Shown: positions 1-9,841 of the stretch, piece by piece
Layout: each line of letters starts with the position of its first letter
Numbering within the stretch: the first letter of the stretch is position 1
Origin: Galaxea fascicularis
Taxonomy: Eukaryota > Cnidaria > Anthozoa > Scleractinia > Euphylliidae
Assembly: GCA_948470475.1 (NCBI GenBank)
Contig: OX419335.1
Span: 21,484,499-21,548,498, forward strand
Length of the DNA stretch: 64,000 nt
Direction: 5' to 3'
Translations under genes and position numbers: made by a program
The notes under the pieces: model-generated
What the model was told of the DNA's origin: nothing
What the model saw: the letters and a program-made list of their open reading frames with translations, nothing else
The model's database searches: none

Positions 1-157
1 TGGTTTTTGCGAATCGCGGCCCATTTGTCAATTGTACTGGAGGAGAGGTTCAAATTCCGCGCTGTACCGAGCAACATTTCCTACACAGAACCTCAACAGT
101 TTAAGCTTGATTGTTCTCTTCCTGAAAAGGTACAGGTAATCGCACTTTTCATACGTT
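1..157. other. Left flank with a short open frame, no confident gene
   Basis: An open frame runs from the left edge on the plus strand and reaches a possible splice donor (AAAAG followed by GTACAG) near 130. It has no recognisable domain and is interrupted by the SINE insertion that starts at 158, so it may be a piece of an exon or chance. The last 15 bases (143-157) are the left target-site duplication of the SINE. Confidence 0.2.
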
Positions 158-604
158 TATATGTTGTGCCACGTAGCACTATAAACACGTACAAGTGGTG
201 GAACAGAGAATTAACTCTGAAGTGTAAATTAAAGTGCTAACAGTTTTCATGGGTTTCTGTTAGCACTTTAATTTACACTTCAGAGTTAATTCTATGTTCC
301 ACCAGTTGTACGTGTTTATAGTGCTACGCGGCACAACATATATATGTACCCTTACTTTCTCTTCGCCGCGATTCACCACCTTAATCGTCCCCTACTTTCT
401 CTGTCCGACCTCGTAGCTTAGTCGGCATAGCAACGGTAGATCTAATCCGGAGGTCGTGGGTTCGATTCCCACCGAGGTCATAAGAATTTTTTCTTTGCCT
501 CGTGTGGTTCCCTGATACCCTTTACTAGGGATAACGCCCAGTGGGTTTTCATGGGTTTCTGTCAGCACTTTAATTTACACTTCAGAGTTAATTCTCTGTT
601 CCAC
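158..604 (+). mobile_element. Composite tRNA-derived SINE with 15-bp target duplication
   Basis: The block is flanked by a perfect 15-bp direct repeat, CACTTTTCATACGTT, at 143-157 and 605-619, the mark of target-primed retroposition. Inside is a tRNA-like unit (407-480) with pol III A-box and B-box motifs. A 47-bp segment (about 258-304) recurs in direct orientation at 558-604, and its reverse complement forms the left end (about 160-242), so the insert has both inverted and direct internal copies. A second insertion of the same family lies at 10158-10834. The element depends on a LINE for movement and encodes no protein. Confidence 0.85.
407..480 (+). repeat. tRNA-like SINE head (pol III promoter)
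   Basis: The 74-nt unit starts GACCTCG and ends CGAGGTC-A, giving a perfect 7-bp acceptor stem. It has an A-box (TAGCTTAGTCGG) and a B-box (GGTTCGATTCC) in a perfect 5-bp T-arm. The anticodon stem is poorly paired and the base before the putative anticodon is not T, so I read it as a SINE head rather than a working tRNA gene. Confidence 0.8.
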
Positions 605-619
605 CACTTTTCATACGTT

Positions 620-1258
620 GTTCGTCAATTGTGCTCGTTTCCAATCAACTTGGCAAATTCCCTCTGTAAGCTCACCAACCATAGTGATTTGTACAAGCAA
701 AACAAAAAACAAACCAAAAAACACAAACAAAGAAATAATAACAACAACAGACAAAACCGTGACAATGTTTGTCATCTGGGCTCCTTGGATTAAGAATAAA
801 TAGTTTCATATTCTTTTTACTTTATTCAAACATTCAGTTTGTTGAACAGTCATTGTAGGACTACTTGGGGGGTGGGGGGGGGGTCTTGGATATGCTGTCG
901 TCCACGATACAACGCGCGTTCTGATTGGTAATTTAAAAACTATCGTTTATTGTACCGTTTAACTCCTACAACTTGTGAAACTCCTTGTTACTACTTACAG
1001 TACAGGACTTGTTACCAGTTACCGGTGCCTCCAGCTCGTGATTTATAGGCCTTTCTCGTATTGTCCTAACGTCCTGTGTAGGTTTATTACACTGGGAAAC
1101 CCACAGAAAATGAGGTCTGTTGCTTTTGAAACTGTAGGTATATTCTCTTTACAATGCGGAATGACATCTTAACGAGAGCTAAGTAGCATCCTGGGTAAAC
1201 TTTTACAGCATTACCCCTTGCGAGTGCTGCAGTGCTTTACTGCATGATTAATTATGTT
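620..1258. other. No gene seen; A-rich tract and G-run
   Basis: Only short chance frames are present. There is an A-rich stretch near 700-740 and a G-run near 867-882. At 905-929 lies a copy of a recurrent CCAAT-type motif (AACGCGCG followed by TCTGATTGG) that recurs at 2301-2325 and, inverted, at 60015-60040. Confidence 0.5.
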
Positions 1259-1393
1259 CAGTCGAACCCCTATTAAGCGCCGGCCTCCTATTAAACGGTC
1301 ACCTTATAAGTGGACCATAATCAATGTCCCGATGACATGGATGAGGCCACTGTCCACTTCCCCGAGGGTGGCAGCTTAGTAGGGGTTGAACTG
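1259..1393. repeat. MITE-like element, AGTCGAACCCC family
   Basis: The ends are imperfect inverted repeats (CAGTCGAACCCCTATTAAG on the left, CTTAGTAGGGGTTGAACTG on the right). The interior contains ATTAAGCG- and CGAGGGTG-type motifs. A longer relative with the same ends and interior words is at 58017-58286. No coding capacity. Confidence 0.6.
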
Positions 1394-1475
1394 TAGTACC
1401 ATATGAAATCTTTCTGGCCGCTTGTCAGTCGTCTTAGATCAAATGTTGTTGAGTGTAATTAGGTTTTCAAAATAC

Positions 1476-1481
1476 TTTATT
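1476..1481 (-). terminator. Poly(A) signal AATAAA of receptor gene A
   Basis: On the minus strand AATAAA occurs about 120 bases after the stop codon of the death-domain exon at 1600, a suitable place for the 3' end of gene A. Confidence 0.55.
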
Positions 1482-1599
1482 TAAGAACAGGTGAGGCATG
1501 TTCACTGTTCTATTGCTATCATGAATAACTTATAAGCCCAAGATTAGCATTAAGTGGTCTTCGAACAGCCGGTCCCAGAAATGTAAGATTGTGGTAGAT

Positions 1600-1913
1600 T
1601 TAATCCGATAGAGCTTCCATACGCCGTTGGATAAGCAACCCAACATCTGGATAATTAACTTCTGGACTCTTTAAGGCATTTACAAGTTCCGAAACATTTT
1701 TCCCCTTAGTTTCCAGTATTTTTATCAGCTCTAACGTAGGGCTTCCTGCTGGTTTTAAGAGCTCATCTTCCAAGTAGTAAAGAATATCTTCTTCAATATG
1801 AAATTGGTTTCCAACTTTTTGCCAGCCTCGTAAGCGTTCCCCATGACGGCGTACATCGAGCTTTATTGTAAGTGAATCTCTAAGGTCCAGAGGCATTTCT
1901 GTTAGAGGAATAC
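1600..1913 (-). CDS. Gene A exon 4: death domain, stop
   Basis: The acceptor is ATTACAG at 1914-1920 and the exon is entered in phase 1. It is 314 bp long, identical in length to the gene C equivalent. The protein shows the motifs shared by all four copies: LDVRRxGERLRGWQKVG, then an acidic helix with YYLEDE, then GSPTLEL, and NVSELVNALKSPEVNYPDV near the end. These correspond to the Trp-containing and following helices of a death domain. Translation stops at 1600-1602. Confidence 0.9.
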
Positions 1914-4900
1914 CTGTAATGAATTCGAAATGGGACACATTTTTATCTTTTGAATAACGTTACTGCAGTTGACCCCCGTTATTTCGAACTCTTGGCTATT
2001 TGGAACTAATGGTCATTTCCCTTGGGTTTCTCACCCGTTTTTTTGAGTCGTTTAACAATGCTTAATTCGCCGCGTTCTGTTAGAGGAACACCTGTAATGA
2101 ATTCAAAATGAAACATTTTTTTTTCTTTTGAATAATACGACGGGCTGTTGGCAGATAAACCATTTAGGCTGTCTAATTTAGATTAGTAAAATTTATAATT
2201 TTTGGAAAGTATTTCCATTTATTCTTTTTGCAGGTGATACTAATATCTTTTACTCACGCAAAGAATGAAGCATTATTATTATATGGCTAGTGTTTGTATA
2301 CGATATAACGCGCGCTCTGATTGGCTAAGCGAAGCGAAGCGCTAGGGCATTATTCTCCCGTAATGCCCACGGGCCGATTACGGATGATGCAAATTAGGAA
2401 CAAAGACAACAAAAAAGTCATCCAAAGGCCAAATTTGTTTTATTTACATTGAAAATTGGTACCTCTAGAGTAAAAAAACTGAAAACACGACCAGGAAAAC
2501 TGTTAGTAAAACGTTTGACTTGAGTTTGGAAAAAATTAATGAATAGATTACCGTGAAGCGACGACTTGCGCTTGAACTAATTTTTTTTCCCTTAGAACCG
2601 TGATGTTAGCCATATAATAAACAACTTAATAACCTCGACCGTTCGATCGTTACGGGAAAATCTCAAACATCGGCCTAGCTGTATTGACCTCGCTATCGCT
2701 CGGTCAATACGGCAAGGCCTCAGTTTGAGATTTTCCCGTAACGACCTCACTCTCGGTTATTAAGTAGTTAATAATGAATTGATTAAAGTTGACTTGTGGT
2801 TACAGACTAAACCAACTTTCTTAAAACATGTAGAAAACTCAACTAATTCTCTTTGAAACAAAAAAAGTGGTTCGGGAATGTAAGGTTAAAATAATTTGTG
2901 ATGTAACAGGTATAATATTCCTGGTGCACATAAAATGAAGAATCGTAAAGATGCCTCAGTACTTACTTCCAAGGAAGTCAGTCTCTGCAATGGTTTCAGA
3001 CATGGAACCTGAAGCCATATTGCCTTTGAGGTGAGAACCAGGGACCTCGTGATCTGAACATGAAAGGAAAAACAAAAAAAGTGCGATGGCAACACCAGCT
3101 GAACAAGTCTTTCTGTTTTTTTTTTTTCTATACCAAATACTCGCATTTGAACTCTTTTGAAAGGCAATGAACGCAGGGTTACAGTACAATAACCTGTGAC
3201 AAAAACTGAGAAACTATTAAATAGCAACTTGGAGTAAGTTCCTGGATCCGTTATGCCAAGTTTAAAGGGGATATGTTTGCCGTGACATAATAATACATAC
3301 AATCTACTTAACAAATTCACTGTACGAGACCTCAGAGGAGACTGGAAGGGGTGGATCTAATGCAATATGTCAATATGTCTACTAAAGAGTTATCTCTTAC
3401 CTAACTGAGGTGTTGAATAGCTGAGTACTGGTAAGGATTCTTCACTTTCTCCAAGGTGACTGATACAGCAGGCACTCCTCTGTATTTCCCTCCATTGTAT
3501 TCGTATTCGTCTCCAGCAGATGCAAGTCACAACTGCGGCAATGAACAGTAACAATAAAATCCCAAAGCCCACAAGTACAATCAAAATGCGTAGTAGTTGT
3601 TTGACATCACCAAAATAGCTTGAAGCCAGCGCCATAGGCGCCATGCTATGATTATTCGGAGCAGTGTCGACACTTGCCAGTGTCGACAAACGAGCAACCG
3701 CGTTATAGTCACCGCCGGTCATGGGGTTAGTGGAAGGATTTAAATCCATTGCTTCTAATCTAGTAGGTACTTCATTTACCTCTGCAGGAACACCATCCTC
3801 TCTTTTAAGTCTTGTCGAAGTTTTGTTTATGTGAAATTTGATGTCAGCTGATACCAAATTCCTTGGACCTCTGACGTCAGTTTGAGTGTCATCTTGATTT
3901 TCTTTTCTCCTTTGATATTGTGCTCTTGCAAGTGTGGGAAATACTTTTAAGACCCTCTCCGATTTAAGAACATGATTTTTCTTAGTTTCTGTTTTGTGGG
4001 TGCAGTTTTTCCTTGCACAATGCTTTAAATACATGCATGCTAGCTCTGCGTAACGTCTTCCTCCACAACACGTGGAGCACTCTTTACAAGAGTTCAAAGT
4101 AAAATCGGCTTGATAGTGCCAGCGAGGACAGGCCCCACATTGTGTGCCTTTCGTTGTTGTGCATGCGTTGATTGTTTCTCTGAGGCCACACTGTTGACAT
4201 GATTTGCATCTCTCGCTGCCATGCTCTTCAGAATAGGTTTGTGGCCCACAGCTTTGGCAGCTAGTTGATGTTTCTGTGGATATATTGCTACCACATGATG
4301 GCGTGGGTTCTTGGCCAGGGGGGCACTCTGGGCAAGTTATACACTTGATAGTTACATTTCTACCGTCTTGAACCTTGTATGAACCTGGACATTGTGCAAA
4401 GCTATCAGGGTACTCACTGCGATCCTGAGGTAATCTCCGAAGCCACAACAGCTGTAGAGTATGAAACATGCGTTATTGCAAGAGGGGCCTCGGATGCAGA
4501 CCTTAAAAGGCGTAGACGGAAGTCAAATGTTCATTAAATGTCAATTAATTTATGCTGACATTAACCGGAAGTAACAGTGACAGGAGTAAAGAAGCGCAAC
4601 GATATGACCACAGTCGAACCTGGATCGTTAGATTGCCGCCGAAGCGTACTCACTAACCACCAGAACATCATGTGAAGCGCCTCGCAAACCCTAACCAAGA
4701 AACTGTCTAAATGTTGCCTAGCTACCAAGAAATGCCCTCTAGCGAATTCAGAGGTTTTGATTGCCTGTCAAGGAATGGCCAAGAGCATTTTAAAAACAAA
4801 AATTGCTAAAAAAAAATCTACGCACGTTTATATTATCATATTACTAAAACCCCAATGTGGAAATCAGTGGATGTCTTTCATAAACTAAGACAAAGTGATC

Positions 4901-5446
4901 AACAATCCACAATCAACTAAAAGGTTTTCCGCCTAAACGTTTTGTTGGCCCTGCGTCATTCATCATACTGAGGAAAAATGGATTGACGAAAAGTTCTATC
5001 ACATTCGTGCAGACGAAACTCGGCTTGGTTTTCTTTTTATGAATAAGAAGCTATGCGATTCAAGAAAAATTAAGCACCTTACTTGTAAGTTCCACGTTAA
5101 TTTCACCTAAAAAACTCATATTGCACTCATCGGATCGCGATTCTTGCGATATCGGTTTTTCGCGTGAAATTGACGTAGCATTCCTCGTTCGGGTGCCGAT
5201 TAATTTTCTTACAGAACCTTGTCTGATACATAAAATCTTCTGTCGGGTTTAGACTGTTATTGCAACAATTTTGAACTTACTCTTGTTTGCTTTATCAGTG
5301 TAAGTTGTATTGTTTAAAATTGTTTATAAAATATCAGATAGTTGTAAATTGTATCTGTATGTTCAACGGTAATCACTTACAAATACGATAACAGAGACTG
5401 CAATCGCTGCTAGGACCCTGGTAAGGCTCTCTAGGCTCTCCCGCGT
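1600..5446 (-). CDS. Receptor gene A: TNFR-superfamily receptor with death domain
   Basis: Inferred model of four exons: 5381-5446, 3401-4451, 2967-3053 and 1600-1913, with matching phases (0, 1, 1) and consensus GT-AG sites. It would encode about 505 residues: an N-terminal hydrophobic segment, Cys-rich TNFR-type repeats (about residues 43-173, many CxxC pairs), a Ser/Thr-rich stalk, one transmembrane helix (about 309-334), a short cytoplasmic linker and a C-terminal death domain. Family knowledge: such receptors bind TNF-like trimeric ligands at the cell surface and recruit death-domain adaptors for apoptosis or NF-kB signalling. The closest architecture here is gene C. Where C and D have ATG, this gene reads ACG at 5446-5444; a further upstream exon, a non-AUG start or loss of the start are all possible. 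It may also be spliced to an alternative terminal exon at 2006-2091. Confidence 0.8.
1897..1958. repeat. Acceptor-region repeat, copy 1
   Basis: This 62-bp block spans the polypyrimidine tract, the acceptor and the first 15 bp of the gene A death-domain exon. It recurs in the same orientation, with a few mismatches, at 2075-2136. Confidence 0.75.
2006..2091 (-). other. Possible alternative terminal exon of gene A (no death domain)
   Basis: The duplicated acceptor (CATTACAG at 2092-2099 on the minus strand) sits upstream of the true one. Joined in phase 1 to the linker exon, it would add about 28 residues, rich in Lys and Arg, and stop at TAG (2006-2008). The product would be a membrane receptor without a death domain. 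No transcript evidence is available here. Confidence 0.3.
2075..2136. repeat. Acceptor-region repeat, copy 2
   Basis: Direct repeat of 1897-1958 inside the last intron of gene A, carrying the same GTAATGAATTC core and pyrimidine-rich (minus strand) stretch. Confidence 0.75.
2621..2770. repeat. Foldback element in gene A intron 3
   Basis: Arms at about 2621-2669 and 2721-2770 are inverted copies (GTTACGGGAAAATCTCAAAC pairs with its complement), with a second inner pair around GTATTGACC. A CCAAT-type motif at 2301-2325 lies about 300 bp to its left. Probably a non-autonomous DNA element. Confidence 0.7.
2967..3053 (-). CDS. Gene A exon 3: cytoplasmic linker
   Basis: An 87-bp phase 1-1 exon with acceptor GTTCAG and a strong donor GTAAGT. 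It encodes a polar segment (DHEVPGSHLKGNM then SGSMSETIAETDFLG) between the transmembrane exon and the death domain. Genes B, C and probably D have an exon of the same phase at the same place, with no obvious sequence conservation. Confidence 0.75.
3401..4451 (-). CDS. Gene A exon 2: Cys-rich ectodomain, stalk and transmembrane helix
   Basis: Entered in phase 0 after CTCTACAG and left in phase 1 at TTAG followed by GTAAG. Cysteine-dense repeats include CITCPECPPGQEP and CKSCQQCG, which align with the same motifs in gene C (CISCPQCSAGMEP, CKECSDCG). A basic/polar stalk follows, then about 26 hydrophobic residues and a Cys-Trp-Arg-Arg stop-transfer. Confidence 0.9.
5381..5446 (-). CDS. Gene A exon 1: signal-peptide exon with ACG in place of ATG
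   Basis: The 22 codons before a GTAAGT donor encode TRESLESLT followed by a hydrophobic run (RVLAAIAVSVIVF), joined in phase 0 to LLWLRR of the next exon. Genes C and D have exactly 22 codons here but begin with ATG; here the codon is ACG with A at -3. The open frame continues 15 codons upstream to an AG (acceptor-like TTTTCACAG at 5492-5500), so an extra upstream exon could supply the start. Confidence 0.6.
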
Positions 5447-5500
5447 CCTAACTGGACATCTTACATCTGGCGGCCTTATTGTAGTTGCATTCTGTGAAAA

Positions 5501-8340
5501 TCAACAAGATAATTCACGTAAAGGTTGGAAATACATGAAGCGGAAACACTGTGTCCAATCATAAATAACATTTTTATTAAGGTTACTACCGTCAGGAAGC
5601 TCCTGCTGTCGTTCTAAATCAAACCACAATTGTTCCTACATGCATAAAAACAACATCGGAATAACGATTCTCGTAATTATTTTCTGGAAATTTTACAGAG
5701 CGTAATTTTCTGTGTTGCAAATCAGTGAAGTTAAGGCTGCACCTTTGCTGTATTTTGCAACATCTGGTATGCCTTTCTTGTCACGAGGAGGTCATGCGGA
5801 TCAACGCACTTTAAACAAAACAAAGCGCTTTTGTCTAACTAGAAACAAATATTTTCAAATTTAAGTACAGAATTACTGAAGTGAACTTCGGAAGTCAATG
5901 AACACTATCTACTCAGTCCAGTTCCACAAAATCAACGATACTTCCCCATACAAAAGTCTAATTAGCTGACGTTAAATGTCGGGCAGACTTTCGATTGTTC
6001 TGCTCTATCGCTATTCACTGAGCTCCGTTTCCTTAGTGTGAACCGAATGTGGGTTCAGTTCCATTGTCTGCACATATCCTGCCCAGACACTATGCTAAAG
6101 AAAACTACTCACACTGTAATGCCTTCCCATACTGGCTGTTGGTTGTCCTTGCTCCAGACTCAAAATGTGAGCATACAATTCTTCTTTCCCTTTAAAACGT
6201 CTGTCAATATCTCCGTTATGTCACGGCAAATCGAAACTAGACCCAATTCTCGATCGAGCTTCATCTGCATAATTGGCCGGGTATTCCCCTATTAATTTCG
6301 TAGCCTCGTTGCTTGTTGTGCATGCTCCTTTCTTGGAACGTGGAAAATCTGACCATTTCGCCGCGATCTTGGATTGAAGAAGGCTGGGAGAATGACAAGT
6401 CTTCCTTCATCTCTTCTCCCTCGGCCGCCTTACGTACTCGCTCCAAGCTACCTCTGGTTTTCCGAGATGTTATTCATGTGGTGGCTAAGACACTGGGTAA
6501 AATATTTAGCTCTCGGTTGTTCCAAAGTACCGCCCGCATGACAATTAACCTTTTTCTATGTTCTTATTTATTGCACATCGTTACTTTGCAAAAGAAAAAA
6601 AGAAAGAGAAAATAACCCTTTTTAATGCAAAACAGCTCGATTTTTCCTTTCTCTATTACCAATGTCGGAAATTGCCCTTGTACTACATGTATCTGGCTCA
6701 TTTCAACGAGAGAAAATCATCTGCCTATTATTTCATGATCAGCCTTTCCTGTCTTTGAGGCTAAAAATTAATTTACACGGGCTGTTGTAGTTCCTTCACC
6801 TCGAAACAGTTCATATTACCTGCGTCGTAATGTTGAACGACTGTATTGCCAATCTGAAAATGAATACTAAATGCTATAAAAGATTGGAACTGAATGAAGG
6901 AGGAGGAAATTACATGCTGTAACTTCAGATCATTGCAGCTGAATCTCTGTCCACCAGTATGTTCAAATCCGCCTCCACTTCAGTCTGGAAAGGATTGAAT
7001 ATCTTTCTATTAATCAAACGATTGGCAGAAAACTTTAGATGGTTTTGAAATTTACTGAGGTGAAAATGTAGAACGTGAGAATTTTTCCGAGCGGACGTTT
7101 TTGCTTATCCTATCACCCTTGGGAGGTCGAATGTTCTGTATAAACTGTTGTAATTCCCAGGAAAAGAAACAAAATGCTGGGGACATTCAAAGACTGAAAA
7201 TTATGTAGAATATAACTTGCATTTGGTTGTGTACTTGGCTTCCGAAAGCTAGTGACAAATTAGAACAGAATCCTCACTGTAACAAGCATTTCCGGTCGTG
7301 GTGTGTTCATTCCGGGTCGCAACCTTCTCTTTGTATTAGTGGACTTTGCACTGAGTAGTATAACGCTTTGAACACTTTTCATGGCTGGTGACAGGTGAGA
7401 CCATGCTATGGTGTATTAGTCCATGCTGGGAATGCCAATACGTTCTTGAATTGTTTTGGTAATACCAGCACTCTTTGTAAGGTTAGCCGTACATTCCCAA
7501 GCTTATCCAAAGAATCAACTTGATCTTGGCATCATCGGCGTTTGATTCCTTAACTTGGAATTCATGTTTTATTTAGTTGAAAACTAGCAAAAGTTTTTTA
7601 ATTCTCAGTCTACATCGATTTCAGAGTGAACTTTCATTGGCATCCTTCGTTAAGCTGTTATCGTCTAAGGTGAAAGCTGTATAATTAAGACCTTAACATT
7701 ATTTCATTCCATGCCAAATTTGGTGGTGTTTGAGCGCAGGCAGCCCAATCGTGGTGTGTGTCATCAAAAGTTGATATTCCAACGAACTGAGTAGCGGTGG
7801 AAATATCAGTATTCTAGCTAAATAAAGCCTTCCTACCTTCACTCTACTGTTTCTTGTCACTTTCTGGGACGTCTAAATGCAAAACCATCGCTTCTGTAAA
7901 ATCCTACTGCGCTGTGAAAATGTTCAAGTGAGGCTCTGTAAAGAGAAGTATTTTCAAAGGAACTGTTGGATATTTGAAACGACAATACTTGAAGAGGTCA
8001 AGTGGTCAGAATATTGATTAATTTTACTTGAAATTTACTTTTTCTAAAAGTAACAAAGGTCAGAAACATTCAGTTAATTTTGAGATAGTATGCCCAGTAG
8101 CCTTACTGTTCTAAATCGTGATATAAACTGCGTAAGTTTTGCACAGGTTTTGCATCTTTTATAACAATACTTAAAATTGGATATGCTTCAGGGAATGTTA
8201 TATTACACAACTCTGTATGGACTTTCTTTAGTTTATTTGTCGAGACGAATTATTTTCCGTGTGTTTGTTTAATGTCCATGATCGCAGTTTGCATAACCGG
8301 ATGACCGGGAATCGTTATACTTAATCAAACTACTTTGCAA
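5501..8340. other. Intergenic, no gene seen
   Basis: AT-rich sequence with only chance frames of up to about 100 codons and no family signature. The promoter of gene A should lie at the left of this stretch, but I see no clear TATA box. Confidence 0.4.
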
Positions 8341-8354
8341 AAGCAAGAAGAGGC

Positions 8355-8362
8355 TATATATA
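8355..8362 (+). promoter_or_regulatory. Possible TATA box
   Basis: CTATATATAC at this point is followed about 30 bp later by a pyrimidine-flanked start-like sequence and by overlapping frames of 64-72 codons (8404-8644) that resemble nothing known to me. The words GTCCGGATACTG occur twice in that stretch (near 8431 and 8616). Weak evidence for a small transcription unit. Confidence 0.2.
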
Positions 8363-8649
8363 CGTCGCTTGTCTGCTGAAAGTCGAGTCTGAGTACCCCG
8401 TTATTGTTGTGTTCGGAAACTGGGCTTGCTGTCCGGATACTGCAGGGCAGCAAAAGTGCTCTGCAAAAATACAAACTTCACGAGGGAGACGAAAGTAGAA
8501 GTGGATCATGTAAACTTTTCTCGTCATATTACAGACTTATGTATTGCTTCAGTGCCACAAATTTCAGAACTCTTGCGACTGAGGGAGGAAAGTTATAGCA
8601 GTTTTCAAGTGAAGTGTCCGGATACTGAGCACAATACTGTATAGCTGAT

Positions 8650-9530
8650 TGTAGATGGATCGGAGCATTTGGCTGATATGGGTGTAACTAGTTTTACACT
8701 GAGTAATTCTGTTTGAAGAAGGAGCTGACTCCAAGTTAGTCTGTTGCAGTTCATGATTTGGTTAATGAGGGGAGACGAAGACTGATAGCCACAGTGCTGG
8801 AGACTGATGGGCCTTATGAGTTCAGAGTCCAGTGGTGAGACAGGAGTACCTGTCATGAGTCATGCCCCAGGAGCGTAAGAAGGGAACAGAACTAACTCAA
8901 AAGTGACGTCAGTGACTTGATACATAGGCTGCGTTGCAAGCGTTTACGTACGGTTTTCAGCGCTCGATTTTGGATGCGCGGGAAATGGGGCGAGAAGAAA
9001 TTAACCAGCTAAAACCCGCCCCACGGTAACTCTTGCTACGCAGGCAACTTGATATGTAGAACATGGTTCGCTTCTTAAAATAAGCGCGTTTATTCCGGAA
9101 GTGGATTCTCAAACGAGTGGATTTATGTATTTAAGTTCGACCAGTCTGAAGCTCAGATTGAATCTGATTTATTCAGTAATTTGAGCACAAAATTGCTTTT
9201 CTGTTTGAACACAGAAGATACTGATAAGCCTGTGTACATTTAAAATGTTCTGGTTGATTAATTCTACAGTTACAATCTGCTTTGTTTTTGGCAAGAGATC
9301 ATATCCATAGCTATTCAACAGCACCCTCTTTGAGGGTTTTTACATGGAAAACCTGCTAGGATGCCAAGTATAATGGGTTACAGCTGCTCATGGTATCAAT
9401 GACCTATAAGAGGAAACGCTGGTTGGCTGTTACCTGGTAAAGAATCCGCAAAAGTGGAAAACTACCCTTAATTTAAATTACATCGAATAATTCAATTTGT
9501 TAATTATTGCCTTCTCGGACGTGGAATGAA
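8650..9530. other. No gene seen
   Basis: No convincing frame or repeat. This is the 3' flank of gene B (minus strand); no AATAAA close to its stop was found. Confidence 0.4.
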
Positions 9531-9841
9531 TTAACGAGAAAGGCGGCTCTCGTGTTTTTGTATCAGTAGAGCTATATCTGGAAAGTTAACTTGTGGGCTC
9601 TTCAGAGCTTTTACCAGGTCAGAAATCGTGTTACCATGACAACCAAGTACCTCCAGCAGGTCTTTGGTAGGACTCCCTCCGGGCCTCTTGTACGCAATTT
9701 CGATGTAGTCAAGGTCTTCCCTCTTGATGCCAAATGCATTGCCTAGTTTCTGCCATCCATAAATGCGCTCCCCTTTTTGTCGCACATCCAGTTTTTTTAT
9801 AAGAACATCTTCAAGATCCAGGGATATATCTGATAACTGAA
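9531..9841 (-). CDS. Gene B terminal exon: death domain
   Basis: Acceptor CCACAG at 9842-9847, phase 1. Motifs LDVRQKGERIYGWQKLG, DLDYIE, GSPTKDLLEVLG and LVKALKSPQVNFPDIALLI match the other three death domains. It ends with HESRLSR and TAA. Confidence 0.88.

Noticed and set aside
407..480. Functional tRNA gene
   Set aside because: Good pol III boxes and acceptor stem, but a weak anticodon stem, no T before the anticodon, and repeated copies inside retroposed units.
3390..4294. Overlapping frames across gene A exon 2
   Set aside because: The 66-codon frame at 4094-4294 is a shadow; the real frame has the Cys repeats and the membrane helix.
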